Shown here one piece after another: positions 34,381-46,107 of a stretch of DNA of 64,000 nt. Numbering within the stretch: the stretch's first letter is position 1; every line of letters starts with the position of its first letter. Under the pieces are notes generated by a model, which did no database searches, was not told the DNA's origin, and was given only the letters and a program-made list of their open reading frames with translations. The position numbers and the translations under genes were made by a program. The DNA is from Magnolia sinica. Its lineage: Eukaryota > Streptophyta > Magnoliopsida > Magnoliales > Magnoliaceae. The stretch is taken from assembly GCF_029962835.1 (NCBI RefSeq), contig NC_080574.1:26138001-26202000 (forward strand). Direction: 5' to 3'.

Positions 34381-34890
34381 TTGAACTTAACCCTTGATAA
34401 ATTCATTTTTCTTTAATAATAGAAAAATGTATTTCTTAAGAGTGGATGTGAGAAAATAAATATTTTTACTTTCGAACAAAGATAAAAAGTAAGAAATGAT
34501 GTTTTTCACACGTTTCATCTTTTTCACAAACAATAGAAAAATAAAATTTTGACATAAGATGTGCCACGAATGTATTCTTAGCATTGGTGGATCAAAAGAA
34601 GCTCAAATGAAAGCTAAAGTAGTCTATCAAAACTAGACTTTCTCCTACGGAAGGCATGATGTAATTTGGTTTCGGGTGTGTTCAATTCGAAAAGGTACAA
34701 TCTCAATATGAAGAAATTGTCAATTGTAGTGTTGATAGTAAAATAACCATAACATTTAATCTAGGTATTATCACAAAATACACAACTTATCCATCTTTAT
34801 GTAATGATGGTTCTAGAGTCAATTGACCAACATGGCCGGCTATGCACCTTAGTTTCATAGTAAAATATGCTCTTCGCATATTTGTTTGGA

Positions 34891-35010
34891 TCCTTACTCT
34901 TGCTTTGGTGGTAGACTCTCGGGAGTTTCAACACTCGCTCAAGAGTTCGAGCATCCATAGATGGTGAAATCTCATTACGGTGTGTGTTTGTAATAATATT
35001 AGGAATGCTC
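34891..35010 (+). mobile_element. tRNA-derived SINE, copy A
   Basis: It begins TCCTTACTCTTGCTTTGGTG and continues with GGTAGACTCTCGGGAGTTTC, a tRNA-like A-box region, then AAGAGTTCGAGCATCC, a B-box-like word. It matches copy B at 36871 over about 100 bp. No long A tail remains. The class is inferred from the pol III box spacing and the A-rich tail of the sister copies. Confidence 0.65.
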
Positions 35011-35739
35011 CAACAAAATTTATGTAGATTTATTTTTATTTTTTTTGGCAAATTAAGCCTTACAAGAGTTTTGTTGTTTCAAGTAACTTCCAAATAAATT
35101 AAGAAATTGAGTTTTATTATTTTAGATAATTTTGAATTAAGGTTTTAACTTTCTTTATTAGTGGTGTAATAAAAAAATAATACACAAGTTATTCAAATTT
35201 TTTCTCTTATTTATTATCAATTCAAGATTTTGACTATTTGAAAAAGATAATAATTTTTTTCATTACTATTGCGTACTCTTTCTTGCATCAGTTTTATGAA
35301 AAATAATGTGTCCTTTTCTTTTCATGAATCAAAATAGGCTGCCTTCGTTGTGTTATAGTCATTCATCGAAGATAGCTATATCTCCATCAGTGCTTTCAAA
35401 AGTTCGCCCATGAAACAGTTCAAGGACGGGGTGACTCTTCGTTATCATTGCACAAAATGCATGAGGTGTCATAATCCCTTCATGCATGACCTGATTTATG
35501 GGATATCCATGTTGAGTTGTCCTTGTCATCTTTAACTTAAGCTAGACGATGACATGTGCAACACGCCATTGAATTTTTATTTTTTATTTTTTAAAAAAAA
35601 ACATACATGCATGCCAAAAGAGCAAAAGGGAGAAGAATGCTTCACGACTCATCTCCAATTTTTATTTTTTATTTTTAAGAAATGATTCATTTAAATAATT
35701 AAATCTAATTTATATTTAAATCTTTTTATATTAACATCC

Positions 35740-36330
35740 TAACATGAGCCAACCAAATAAATTTATGTACCAGATAGTATACAATCATTATAAGGCCCAC
35801 AAAATCTTTGACATATGGCTCTTGATCTGTCTAGAAGTTGGCCAAAGGCAATTGGTATTTCATATAGTAGAGATTTGTATGTGGTGGGCTACTTGCATGC
35901 TCGTACTTTGACATATTTCTCCCACCGGAGGCTGGACACCCTGCCAGCGCACCACAGCCAGAGAAGCCGATTGCGTGGTGTGATAGACCCCACCCCCACC
36001 TCCGGTGGTGTATTGACGTTACTAGGTTTTGTGGGTCTCATTATGATGAGTGTTATAACCACACCATCCATCAATTTTTTTAATATTATTTTAAAGCATG
36101 GGTTCAAATATGAGGTAGATTTGAAGCAAGTGGACCACATCATAGAAAGCAATGGGATTTGAACGCTACCTATCATTAAAAGCTTCTCAGGTGCCACGGA
36201 AGTTTTGAATCAAAGCATATATTTGTGTTTTCTCTTTGCCGAGGCCTGTGTGACATTATAAATAAGTTGGATGACAAATAAACATCATTACATGTCTTAG
36301 TCAGGTTTAAATAGTGGGCACCATTGTCCC
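35740..36330. mobile_element. MITE of the GTGGGCCC core type
   Basis: It carries AGACCCCACCCCCACCTCCG, TTGTGGGTCTCATTATGATG, a CACCATCCATC word, AGGTAGATTTGAAGCAAGTG and CTCAGGTGCCACGGAAGTTT in core order. The termini are not clearly defined, so the borders are approximate. Confidence 0.4.
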
Positions 36331-36700
36331 CACTACTTTTTATAGTGTGGTCCACTTGAGCTTTGTATATGTCTCTTTTTTAGCCCATGACTTAAAAATG
36401 ATATTGCAAAATAGATGATGGTGTGGATATAATATATACAGTATAATGGGCCCACATAACCTGGTGACGTCAACACACCACGGAGGTGAGGGTGTGCGGC
36501 AACACCAAGCAGTCTGCTTCTTCTCTCTGGTCTTGGCTTCGGCAGTGGGAAGGGTATTAGGTGAGACCCTGGCCTCACCCAAGATGATGCTGCCTTTATT
36601 GTGGGGCCTACCTTGATGTGTGTATCTTGTATCCGCTCCGTCCATCCATTTTTCCAATTTTTTAGGCATTATCTAAAAAATGAAGAAGATCTAAATCTCA
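36331..36700. mobile_element. Two abutting fragments of GTGGGCCC-type MITEs
   Basis: One fragment runs to about 36.53 kb in reverse sense (AATGGGCCCACATAACCTGG). The other starts at about 36549 with GGGAAGGGTATTAGGTGAGA and runs CCCTGGCCTCACCC then GGGGCCTACCTTGATG. The AGGTGAGA end matches the start of the copy at 55348. Each fragment is incomplete. Confidence 0.45.
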
Positions 36701-36870
36701 TGTGAAACATATTAAAGATTGACTATTATTATTTCCAATAATATTTCATCTTTTCGAGATTCAATTACCTTGTGGATTCAAGGTTCATGACTAAGGAAGA
36801 AGATGGTGATCTATTCCTCCCCTTTTGACCGCGAACATGTTATGTTAGAATCACAATATGTATATATGGG

Positions 36871-37005
36871 TCCTTACTCTTGCTCCGGTGGTAGACTCTC
36901 GGGAGTTTCAACACCCGGTCAAGGGTTCGAGTACTCACCAGTGGCAAAATTCCACTACAACGTGTGTGTGTGCCTGTGTAAAAAATAAAGAAAAAAGAAA
37001 AAAAG
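36871..37005 (+). mobile_element. tRNA-derived SINE, copy B with A-rich tail
   Basis: It starts TCCTTACTCTTGCTCCGGTG and holds GGTAGACTCTCGGGAGTTTC, then GGTCAAGGGTTCGAGTACTC, which fits the B-box consensus GGTTCGA. It ends GTGTGCCTGTGTAAAAAAT and an A-rich run. It is the best copy in the window and shows the 5' head that copy C lacks. A SINE of this kind is transcribed by RNA polymerase III and moved by LINE proteins in trans (family knowledge). Confidence 0.75.
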
Positions 37006-37227
37006 TAACACATCTAACGGAGGTGTCAATATTACGAATCCCATATATTCTTCTAATTGGAAAAACAATTAGTCCCTTAAGTGAACCACACTGCAATAAG
37101 TAATGGATGGTGGAAACCTGTTTGTGACTTATTTGTCATCCAACTTCTTCATGAGAGAACGTTAAGGAGCTTGTATTTCAAATGTTTTTGGATCCAAATT
37201 ACAATTATATAGAATTAAGATGATTTT

Positions 37228-37355
37228 TCGAGTACCCACAGGTGGTGAAATTCCACTACAGTATAAGTGCGTGTGCCTGTGTAAAAAAAAAAAAAAAAAA
37301 GAAAAAAAAAGAAAGTAACACACCGTAACAGAGGTGTCAATATTATCGAATCCCA
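37228..37355 (+). mobile_element. SINE copy C (3' half) plus duplicated flank
   Basis: TCGAGTACCCACAGGTGGTG through GTGTGCCTGTGTAAAA (18 A) is the 3' half of the SINE. The sequence after the A tail (AAGTAACACACCGTAACAGA, then GGTGTCAATATTATCGAATC) repeats the flank of copy B at 37003-37043. So copies B and C arose by a tandem duplication of about 310 bp and not by two independent insertions. Confidence 0.8.
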
Positions 37356-37439
37356 GTCCTTGGTTGCTTCAGTGAATGTATGTTGTCTATCGTAAAATGA
37401 ATGGACAGAGAGGATAAAATACATAAATCATGGTAGACC

Positions 37440-39260
37440 CCTTAGAGTTTACCTAAGCATAGTGAGTTACTCACTACTCAATCCACTTCCTGGGAATATG
37501 GGAGCGGATGAGGACTGAGTAATTCCTCGGGGAACCTCATATATGTATCTTATCCATGCTGTCCATCCGTTTTACCAGCTTATAAGGCATGAATATGTAG
37601 ATAACCCATATATTTTCTTGAATCTTCCAAGCTTTGAAAACTCTTACCAATAGAGTCTAGCCAATACACAGAGGCCCAATTCAACTAAGTGAATTTATAT
37701 ATACTTCAACAAGTAGTGACTTGATTGACCCGTCACTCCTTGGCCATTTATAGTAGATAATGAGCTATCATGAATTTAATTACAACAGACGTTGATGGCA
37801 ATAGGATCACTAACTCGGCGCATTCCAACAAGCCCATCCAAAGAATAAGGCCCCAAAGTAGTTGGGATAAAAAATTATACACGTAACAATCCAATTACCG
37901 ATCAAGAAAATGAACAACTATGTACATGTGGCAATCTAATTGCCGCCCAAGATAGCAAGAACTTTGTACCTTTTTTCATAAATATGGAGGTTAATGTTCT
38001 TGGTTAGTGATAAAGTAAAATTCACCGTGTAGATGACAATCATATTGCCATCCCAAGGTAAACAGATATTTCAATACTTAAAGGAGAGAAATTACTTATT
38101 TTATCACTTATCAAAATGGATGCATAATACCATGTGTCATTTAATTATTCAAATCATGCCATGTGGTAGTGCTTGTCTTCCAAGTTATTAGAATTTACCA
38201 AATTACCAAGACCAACCTCTATAAATAGTCTCACCTCTCTCATTTTCATATGAGGTTGTTTGTTAATGCGTTATTAAGACTCCATCGGCTTAAATATTTG
38301 AGGATAGAGAGAGATATCTAGTGGAACACTTTAATTCCAAGTCCAACAGCTCTCAATCCCTCCAATGTTACACTTAGAGTTCAACCTCAATCTCAACCAT
38401 CCACTTTAGTCTCTCCTAGCATCTGACCCATCTCAACCTACGTGTACACCTAAGTAATCACAATTGTCCAAGATCAACGAAGTAGAATCGAGATCTGAGA
38501 TCTATGGTCATCTGTTTTAAGAGGGGTGTTTTAGCTCTCTGCTCCTCCCACATCTCCCTGTGCATTGACCGGCAATCAAACTATTCACACTTGCTTTTTT
38601 ATTTACATTTTGCATATTCCTCTTCTTCTATATCTCATTGCTCATAAGTGATTCTTAGCCGTATGCACTACACCTTTTGTCCTTATAGGGCTTAGTGCAT
38701 TGAAAACTAAGTTTGTTAACTATATTTTTCTTTTTCTTTGATCAATTTACACATTCTAGTTATATAACCTTATTAAGTAGCCATTAACTCCTTGAATTCA
38801 CCTTAGGTCGAGGCATCACGATCTCCCTAACTAGTAACTTAAGTGGACTAGTAGCATACACACAATTCTTTCTATTGTTATATCTCATATATCGCATTTT
38901 TGCAATATTGTTCTCTCTCTACTACTATTATCTCTTCGAAACGTACCTTAGGTTGAAATAGCCTGGTCTCTTTAGTAGTGGTTTGGGAGAATAATGGCCC
39001 ATTAGTTGGCTTCTGATTCCATTAGTAACTGGAATAGTTCATTAATATAAGGTATTCTCGGAACTTTGAAAATTCTTTTAAAAAAATCATATATCATGTA
39101 AAGTATAAACCATGCACAAGCACAAGCGGTCTACGGCACCTAACCCCTTCATTCACCGTCACCGAGGTTCTCATCTAGAATTTTTCATGGTAGATCTTAT
39201 CCAGAATTCAACTTTAGATGATTTTACAGGTCTAGCCGATCATAGATTCTAGCCTCACTG
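37440..39260. other. Spacer with MITE scraps and a possible LTR-like or promoter-like stretch
   Basis: At 37.45-37.6 kb two MITE ends abut (CTACTCAATCCACTTCC and GGGAGCGGATGAGGACTGAG). At about 38.22 kb CTATAAATAG is followed by T/C-rich sequence that resembles a retrotransposon leader. I find no partner copy and no open frame. No gene could be supported. Confidence 0.3.
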
Positions 39261-40234
39261 GACTAGTGGTCACCCTTAAGCCTTACAAACATATTATTTC
39301 AAGTCCAACCCGCATCCATCCAAAACCAAGCAACAACATGGCAGGGTGTCATTTAAGAGCTTGCATGCCTTGTGGGACGGTATTCACAAAGTCAAAATCA
39401 AAGCATATCCAAATCTCAAGTAGAACCCGCTATAAAAAATTATTGTGAATTGAACGCTTATCATCGAAAACTTTTTGAGGCCTACAGAAGTTTAATCCTA
39501 AACTGATATTTGTGTTTTCCCTTCATCTATGTTTGTGCAGGGCTGTCAACAGGCTAAGCTGGGGTTAGTCTTGGCCCAGATTTTGAATTATTTTGGACTG
39601 GACCGTCAGGTCAAAACTATTTAGAACATGAGCTGAAAAAACGGATGGACGGCGTGTGGATAAGCCGCATACATGGACGGTGGGCATAACAAAGCTTACT
39701 CAGTACTCAGTTCGGCTCCGGGAAGTATGTTTCCGGACGGGAGTAAATCCAACCGTTGACGAGATCATAGTTCGAGAACAACATAGACAAGCCGATCTTA
39801 GCCATCCATCATTGTCCTTAACAGTGATTGTAAAGGTAAAATGATGGATTGTCTGACTCTGAACTAAGATCCGGATCATCTGATTGGTGTGATTTGTACT
39901 GTGGGCCATCCAAAGTAGGCGCCACTATACGGGCGGTCCAGATTCACTATCAAGAAGTGTCACGTAAAAATGCCAAATCGCACGTGTGACATGCAGTTTG
40001 TACGGAGAGGTCGAAACAGGTCTGATTAATGTGACACGTGGCATTTATCTCGTTAAAATTCTCAAGCATGCTCCTTTGTTTACGACGCAACGCGTGTCTT
40101 CTAGTGGACCACACGGAATGGCTCATTGATTCGACCGACTGGTTTAGAGCTGGCCACGTGGCTTTCTTACGCGACGCATACATCTGTTAGAACAATGACC
40201 GGATTACGTGTTCCGACGTGGTGTCATTTGATTG

Positions 40235-40753
40235 GGAAAGGATTGGCTACTCCCCCTCCCACCAGCCCCGTGGCTGGTGGTCGGTGCTCTGTGGGCCCTA
40301 CAATGATGTATGTGTTTCATCCATTCCGTTCAACCATTTTTATAGATCATTTTAGGGCTAAAAAATGAGAGGGATATAAATCTAAGGTGGACTACACCAC
40401 AGGGAAGAAATATTGATCGGATATCTACAATTAAAATTCTTCTAAGGCCCAATGTACTGTCTATTTGACATATAATATGTTGATTAGGTCATACAGGCCT
40501 AGATGAAGGGAAAAAACAAAAATCATCTTCATCCAAAACTTTTATTTCTCCCAAAAGGTTTCTAATGGTCAACGCTCATTCAACATTGTTTCCTTTAATG
40601 TGGTCCACTTGAGATTTGGATATATCTCACTTTTGGTCTCATACCATAAAATGATATGGAAAAATATATGGACAGTATGGATGAAACACATACATCATGG
40701 TGGGGCCCAAGGACTAAATGGCTGGTGACATGGGGAGTAGCCAACCCGTTTCC
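40235..40753. mobile_element. MITE with GGATTGGCTACTCC ends, copy 1 (9-bp duplication)
   Basis: The ends are GGAAAGGATTGGCTACTCC (left) and GGAAACGGGTTGGCTACTCC (right, reverse-complemented), then CACCAGCC and GGGCCC words. Flanks are ATTTGATTG (40226-40234) and ATTTGATTA (40754-40762), an 8/9 match. A 9-bp duplication points to the Mutator superfamily. The interior has the shared core (TTCATCCATTCCGTTCA, TCATACAGGCCTAGATG, GTGGTCCACTTGAGATTTG). About 519 bp, no coding capacity. Confidence 0.8.
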
Positions 40754-40814
40754 ATTTGATTAATTGATTAGCATGCGGATGTCCATTAGAAAGGTTCGCT
40801 GGCGCCCGAGCACA

Positions 40815-41290
40815 CGAAATCGGATTGCGTACTGAGTAAACTCTGTTGGGCGCACCGTGAATGCATGTAGTTTATCCACGCCGTCCATCGGTTTTTACAT
40901 ACCATTTTAGGTGTTGAGACCAAAATTGTAGAATATCCACAGCTCATGTTGGCCATACCACAGGAAGAAGGTAGATGTATTGATTTCCACCGTTGAAACC
41001 TTTCTAAGCCCCACAGTGATGTTTATTTGTCATCCAACCTGTTCATAAGATCAAACAGACATGGATGATGAAAAAACAAACAAATATCAGCTAGATCTAA
41101 AACTTCCGTGGCCCCAAGAACTTTTCAACGGTATACGTTCAATTCAAACTGTTTCGTTGGTGTGGTCCACTTGAAGTTTTTATAAGCTTCGTTTTTGGGC
41201 TAAAGCTCTAAAATTATCCACTAAAATGGATGGGAAGGAATGAATAAAATGAATGAATGATGGTGGGTCCCATTGAATTTACGGAGTTAC
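40815..41290. mobile_element. Partial MITE with GGATTGCGTACTGAGTAAAC end
   Basis: The left end CGAAATCGGATTGCGTACTG, continuing AGTAAACTCTGTTGGGCGCA, is matched at the right by the inverted TTACGGAGTTACTCTGACAC; the outermost bases on the right are lost. The interior is the shared core (TTTATCCACGCCGTCCATC, GTCATCCAACCTGTTCATAA, ATCAGCTAGATCTAAAACTT). It is related to the complete element at 54110-54629. Confidence 0.65.
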
Positions 41291-41640
41291 TCTGACACGT
41301 CATGTTGCTCGTGCCAGCGTGCTACCGCTGGCATACTTATTGTTGTACGTGCTACTGCTGGCATACTAGAGTGCTGCCTGTGGGGCCTACCACTATGTTT
41401 GTGATATATTTATACTATTTATCCGTTCCGTCAGTGATGTCTTCCAAAACTCAAGTCAGCCACACCACAATAAACGGTCAGGATTGAACGTCCACTGTTA
41501 AAACATTCATAGGAACACAGAATTAGTTTTGAATCAGGCTAAAATTTTTGTGTTTTTAATTAATTTTAATAGGAATGACCAGGATGGATTTCTGAAAAGC
41601 ATCACGGCGGCCCCATTTAGCATTTTGTCTCCTGCGAGGG

Positions 41641-42169
41641 GAAACGGATTGGCTACTCCCCCTGTCACCAGCCCGGTGGCTGGTGGTGGGTGCTCTGTGG
41701 GCCCCTCCACGATGTATGTGTTTCATCCATTCTGTTCATCCATTTTTACAGATCATTTTAGTGCTTCATCCCGAAAATTAGAGGGATATAAATCTCAGGT
41801 AGACCACACCGGAGGAAAACAATAATGATTGGATATCCACCATTAAAATCTTCCTAAGGCCCACTTTCCTGTTTATTTGACATCCAATCTGTTTATTAGG
41901 TCATACAGGCCCCAACAGAGCTCTTTGTTGCCCAGCTCCTTTAGCCTGACCTTAACCAACCTGATGTTAGACTTGACGCTCATTCCACACTGTTTCCTGT
42001 CATGTGGCCACTTGAGATTTTTATATACCTAATTTTTTTGTCCCATTATATAAAATGATATGAAAAAATAGATGGACAGCATGGATGAAACACATACTTC
42101 ATAGTAGGGCCCACAGTGCACCGACCACCAGCCATTGGCTGGTGGCCGGGAGAGTAGCCAATCCGTTCC
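41641..42169. mobile_element. MITE with GGATTGGCTACTCC ends, copy 2 (9-bp duplication)
   Basis: A sister of the element at 40235. The ends are GAAACGGATTGGCTACTCC and, on the right in reverse, GGAACGGATTGGCTACTCTC. Flanking words are CTGCGAGGG (41632-41640) and CTGCGAAGG (42170-42178), an 8/9 match. About 529 bp. The interior is mostly collinear with copy 1, with a diverged block at about 41.92-41.98 kb. Confidence 0.8.
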
Positions 42170-42199
42170 CTGCGAAGGGCTGTAGGCCACGTGTCATGC

Positions 42200-42760
42200 T
42201 AAGACGAGCACTGACGCTTCTCGAGCTCCATACTAACGGCTCAAAGGAGATCAAAGTTACATGGCCCCCACAGTTATGTATTTATTATATCTACACTGTT
42301 CATCTATTTTTAGAGATTATTTTAGAGTATTATCCAAAAAATGAATCATATCCAAAGATCATGTGGACCACACTACAAATAGCAGCGGAGATAATGATTT
42401 TTACCGTTAAATAATTCATAGGGCCTACCATAACATTTACTTTCCATCCAATCTGTTCATAAGGTCACAAAGACTTGAATGAAGAGGAAAAACAAATTTC
42501 ATATTGATCCAAAACTTCCATGACCCTAAAAAAGATTTCAACGATAAACATTCATTTCTCACTGCTTTTTACATTGTGGTCCACTTAATCTTTATTCATG
42601 TCTTATTTTTTGGCTGGAGCTTTAGAACGAGTGTGCAAAATGGATGAACGGTTTGTATCCAAACGCATACCTCATGATGGGACTCACATAACTTGCGGAC
42701 GTCAATATAGTAGCTATATAGCTGATGTGAGGTACACCAGCCAATCCGCTTCCCTTCCCA
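42200..42760. mobile_element. MITE-core element with one clear end
   Basis: The core words (TGGCCCCCACAGTTATGTAT, TATCTACACTGTTCATC, GTCCATTTATC) are present. The right end ACCAGCCAATCCGCTTCCC is the reverse of GGGAAGCGGATTGGCTGGT. The left end is not recognisable, so the border is approximate. Confidence 0.45.
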
Positions 42761-43369
42761 AGTAATCCACGTCCATTTATCCTAAGATATGTGGACATAT
42801 GATTTAATAATATAAAATAATAGAATATTAACTTGATTCATTCAAAAAAGGGTACCTTTTGCCATTAAACAAAATGATGAAGCTAGATAGCGATGACGGA
42901 GATTTGAATGGTTATCAAGTGTTCAAACCTAATTTATTGCGCAACTCCTCTAGCATGATCGAGATCAAATAATTGATATTCTTTCTCCTTACCTATTATG
43001 ATGCCTGAATAGAAATTGGTGGAAAATTAAATCAAAAGCCCTAGCATATTTCCAACCAATCAAAGGAACAATCAATTAACTATGTAACTCTATTTTCTTC
43101 AATTAATTAAAATTTTTAATGTAATTATGAAATTTTAAGATTTTGATGTTTGAAAGAGAATTTCTTGAAATGAAAAAGTTATCTTTAAAAATGTGAAAAA
43201 ACATTCCTCGAAATAAATTTGAAAAAACATTTAAAAAATTAAATATAAAAAGGCATTTTTCGTTATATAAAAAGATATTCCTCAAAACATGAAAGGTCTC
43301 CAAAGGTGGAAAAACACCCGTGGAAGGTGAAAAGGGTGATCATGTGGGGCCACACTCTTTATATATTTT

Positions 43370-43880
43370 CAACACTAAAGTCTAACCAGTGGCAATGAGC
43401 CAGACTAAGCCAAGCTAGGGTTGGCTGTAGCCCAATGCCCTTAGCCCAACCCAAGCCCTAATGGGCTGAAAATGCCTTGGTACTAGCCCTTGTTTTAATG
43501 CGCCAGGCTGAGTCTAGCACCAGCCCTATATGGTAAAGAGCTGACTGTTCGGATTATTTTTGGAACAGGACCATGCATCCGACTATTATATTTAAATTAC
43601 ACATTTACGTGGATGGGAAATTATTAACAAGTATTATTAAACCATTATGGTGGTGGCCCAATAATGATTGGATACTGCCAATAGGCTAGGCACAGCCATT
43701 CATCATTAGCCCTGGCCCAGCCCGGCCCTTGCATCGGGCATAGATTTGAGGCATAGGCCTGACCACAGGCCAAGTTAAGGGCCCAAGCCCTGGCTCTGTT
43801 GGGCGTATTGCAGGACGCATACCAAATAGTGCTGGATCGACCAGATGCGCATGGGCCGGACGTCATCCTATTTTCTTCTC
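43370..43880. repeat. GCCCAAGCCC / GGGCTAAG-type degenerate repeat
   Basis: Words such as AGCCCAACCCAAGCCCTAAT and CCCTGGCCCAGCCCGGCCC recur at both edges (43.37-43.52 and 43.69-43.80 kb) with AT-rich sequence between. It has the same general style as the other degenerate repeats at 21.7, 31.3 and 56.4 kb, built from a different word. No gene. Confidence 0.5.
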
Positions 43881-44274
43881 ATTTCTTGGCCATATCCAAC
43901 GGTTGCAATAAGCCCAAATCCCACTCGAATCACATTGATGGGCCAAATAGGCCCATTTCCAAGTTACCCATATCCTCAAAGTGCTGTCCCAATGGCTAGA
44001 CCAGTTGTATAGCTTGGGTATTTCCATTTTGTGTGTTTGAGATGACAATAAGACTTCTGAAATGATTGCAACCGTTTGCACCGCTTGAACCCTTCTTGAA
44101 CCCTTATCCAACAATCCATATGAATGCTGAAGCTTTGGACACCCGAAAAGAGCCTTTCAAGGCCCATTTGATGCATTGATCCACGTTACCGACACTCTCA
44201 TGGTAGAATCGACAGAGATTTTCGATACTGAATGTTGCATAAAACTCTCTACAATCTTGTCTAAATTAGTATTT

Positions 44275-44430
44275 TTAGTGGCGCTGTAGTGTAGTGTGCA
44301 GTGTACTTGTAAGCTACGTAGCGTAGGCAAGTAGCATAATTCCTTGATAGTGTAAGCTACAGGATATGTAGCATAAGCTACAGTGCATGTATCATAGCGT
44401 AGTGTGTAGCGTGGATAGCATAAACCACCT
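44275..44430. repeat. GTAGCGTAAGCTAC-type low-complexity repeat
   Basis: GTAGTGTAGTGTGCAGTGT, AAGCTACGTAGCGTAGGC and TAGCATAAGCTACAGTGC recur, many of them self-complementary. It covers about 150 bp of gene-free sequence. Confidence 0.7.
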
Positions 44431-44888
44431 GAAATCTCATTTTTTTTAAAGTGTTTTTTCTATTTTAGTTTAACACCTATTTTAAAATGGTAATGACTAA
44501 TATCTATGACACATGGCACTACATTAAACTAATATGGACCATCCAAATTGTGGTCCATATTGTAGATAGAGGCACTTGGATCATTCTAGACCATCCAAAA
44601 TGTAGTCTATATCGTGATTTCGTAGTGTTTCAATAAATAAATAAAGTCACACTTAGATATGTCTAGGGATATGTCCTGGGGGGGTGTGTATTTTGCATCC
44701 AAATAAGTGGTTGATGATCCAGATTTTCTCATTCATGTCTCCATAAACCTTTGGCCCACGTAGCTGAGAGTTCAGCTTTAGGCATATGTTCTTTTCAGTT
44801 TTCAGCCACTCAATTGAAATCTCTCTGAAGATTTTCTAAAGCTCCAAAACCTGCCTACTGCTGTCTCCTACCAAATCTGAAATTCCTG

Positions 44889-45400
44889 TTATGATGAATC
44901 ATACCCCCATGAGAACTTCATTTCCAGTTCAAGCTTAAGTTTCTTATCCAATGAGACTTCCGACTTTGTAGCAATAGCACTTCTTGAGTCTGTATGGGCA
45001 TTCTGAGATGTAGCTCTGGGCTCTACCTGTTCCTCATTTTCTCCCGTATTTCCACTAGAAATTTCCATTTTCATTGTATTTTGGTGCCATTTTTCATCAA
45101 CCAAACCTTTCAGCAGTTCTTCCATGTCTAAGAAGACCCATCTAGTCTCTTTCCTTCTTCTTGTCCTTTCTGAAGTAAACAGAAATTGGGATTGTCAATC
45201 TGCACCAAAAATGAGGAAAGAAGCGTCGCTTTGGTGATATGCTCTTCCAGACTGTAGCGGTTTCTAGGAATTTCTCTTGATTTCTTGTGGTTTTTTGCAA
45301 TGGGGTTCCTTTTCCCCTTGAGACTCCAATCCACCATCCTAACAGTTGGATCTTCCATACCCCAAAGAGAAACACCTCGTGATTTTGAAATGCTAATCAA
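44889..45400 (-). other. Two adjacent minus-strand open frames of unknown origin
   Basis: The frames are 45400-45128 (MISISKSRGVSLWGMEDPTV and on, Lys/Arg-rich) and 45125-44889 (MEELLKGLVDEKWHQNTMKM and on, with a hydrophilic Glu/Ser stretch). They abut, separated by a stop codon. I recognise no domain. The even composition suggests a real protein relic, perhaps a retroelement ORF1 or a processed gene fragment, but this is a guess. A protein search would decide. Confidence 0.25.
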
Positions 45401-45934
45401 ATTAACTCTTGATTTGAAAGGTCAAAACGGGTCTTACAAAATAAATAAAATTTGTAATGTTAATACTATGTTAAAACAAGTTCAAAGATCTGGACTAGCA
45501 TAACAAACGTTGTAGAGATTCCCCAAGTCTCCACACGAATTGTTGTGGTCAAGAGGGTCTCATGTCATCAATCCAACACTTTCTACAGCTGATTTCTTTC
45601 AATTTGATATCACTGTCCATCGCCAATCACAGGGCTGACCAAAACTGCAAAACTGCAAATGCTTGCCTCAAATCACTTTTCACAAGAAACTCCCAACATC
45701 ACCAGGAAAATGTGCTGCTTATCCATCAATCAAAAAGAATTTTTTTCCCAATGCAAGGGTGGTACAGTAAATGGGCTAGTTCACATTGAACTTTTCAGCC
45801 AAACAAAAATCCCCAGTAGCTATGCTACAAAACTAAAAAGTGTCAGCATGGTTAAAAAGTGCAAGAACCATTAAACAGACCTTCCAAATCAGAGAAAAAG
45901 CACATCCCCAACAACAACCCGTCTAATGTTACAT

Positions 45935-46107
45935 TGACACGAGAGCTTTCTTTCTTCTGGAGAGAATTTCAGCTCTATTATACAAGTTAGGAGTCTCAAG
46001 AACAGCATCGTTAGCAGCAAATTTAACCCAGTTGCCATCTTTCTCAAGGATGGAGCTTTCTTCTAAAAGGAAGTTTCTCAGAAATCTGCAGAAGCATGGG
46101 ACATAAA
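45935..46107 (-). CDS. Candidate terminal exon of an unrecognised gene
   Basis: On the minus strand, a T-rich tract ending in CTTCTGCAG is followed by an open stretch to a TAA stop. It reads FLRNFLLEESSILEKDGNWV and on through NRAEILSRRKKALVSM. The clean acceptor, the balanced composition and the stop suggest a real last exon. I do not recognise the protein. No matching upstream exon was found between it and the FRS gene, so it may be an orphan or truncated duplicate. Confidence is low. Confidence 0.35.

Noticed and set aside
38215-38700. CTATAAATAG at 38.22 kb as the promoter of a gene
   Set aside because: No coding sequence follows on either strand for more than 1 kb; a retroelement leader is as likely.
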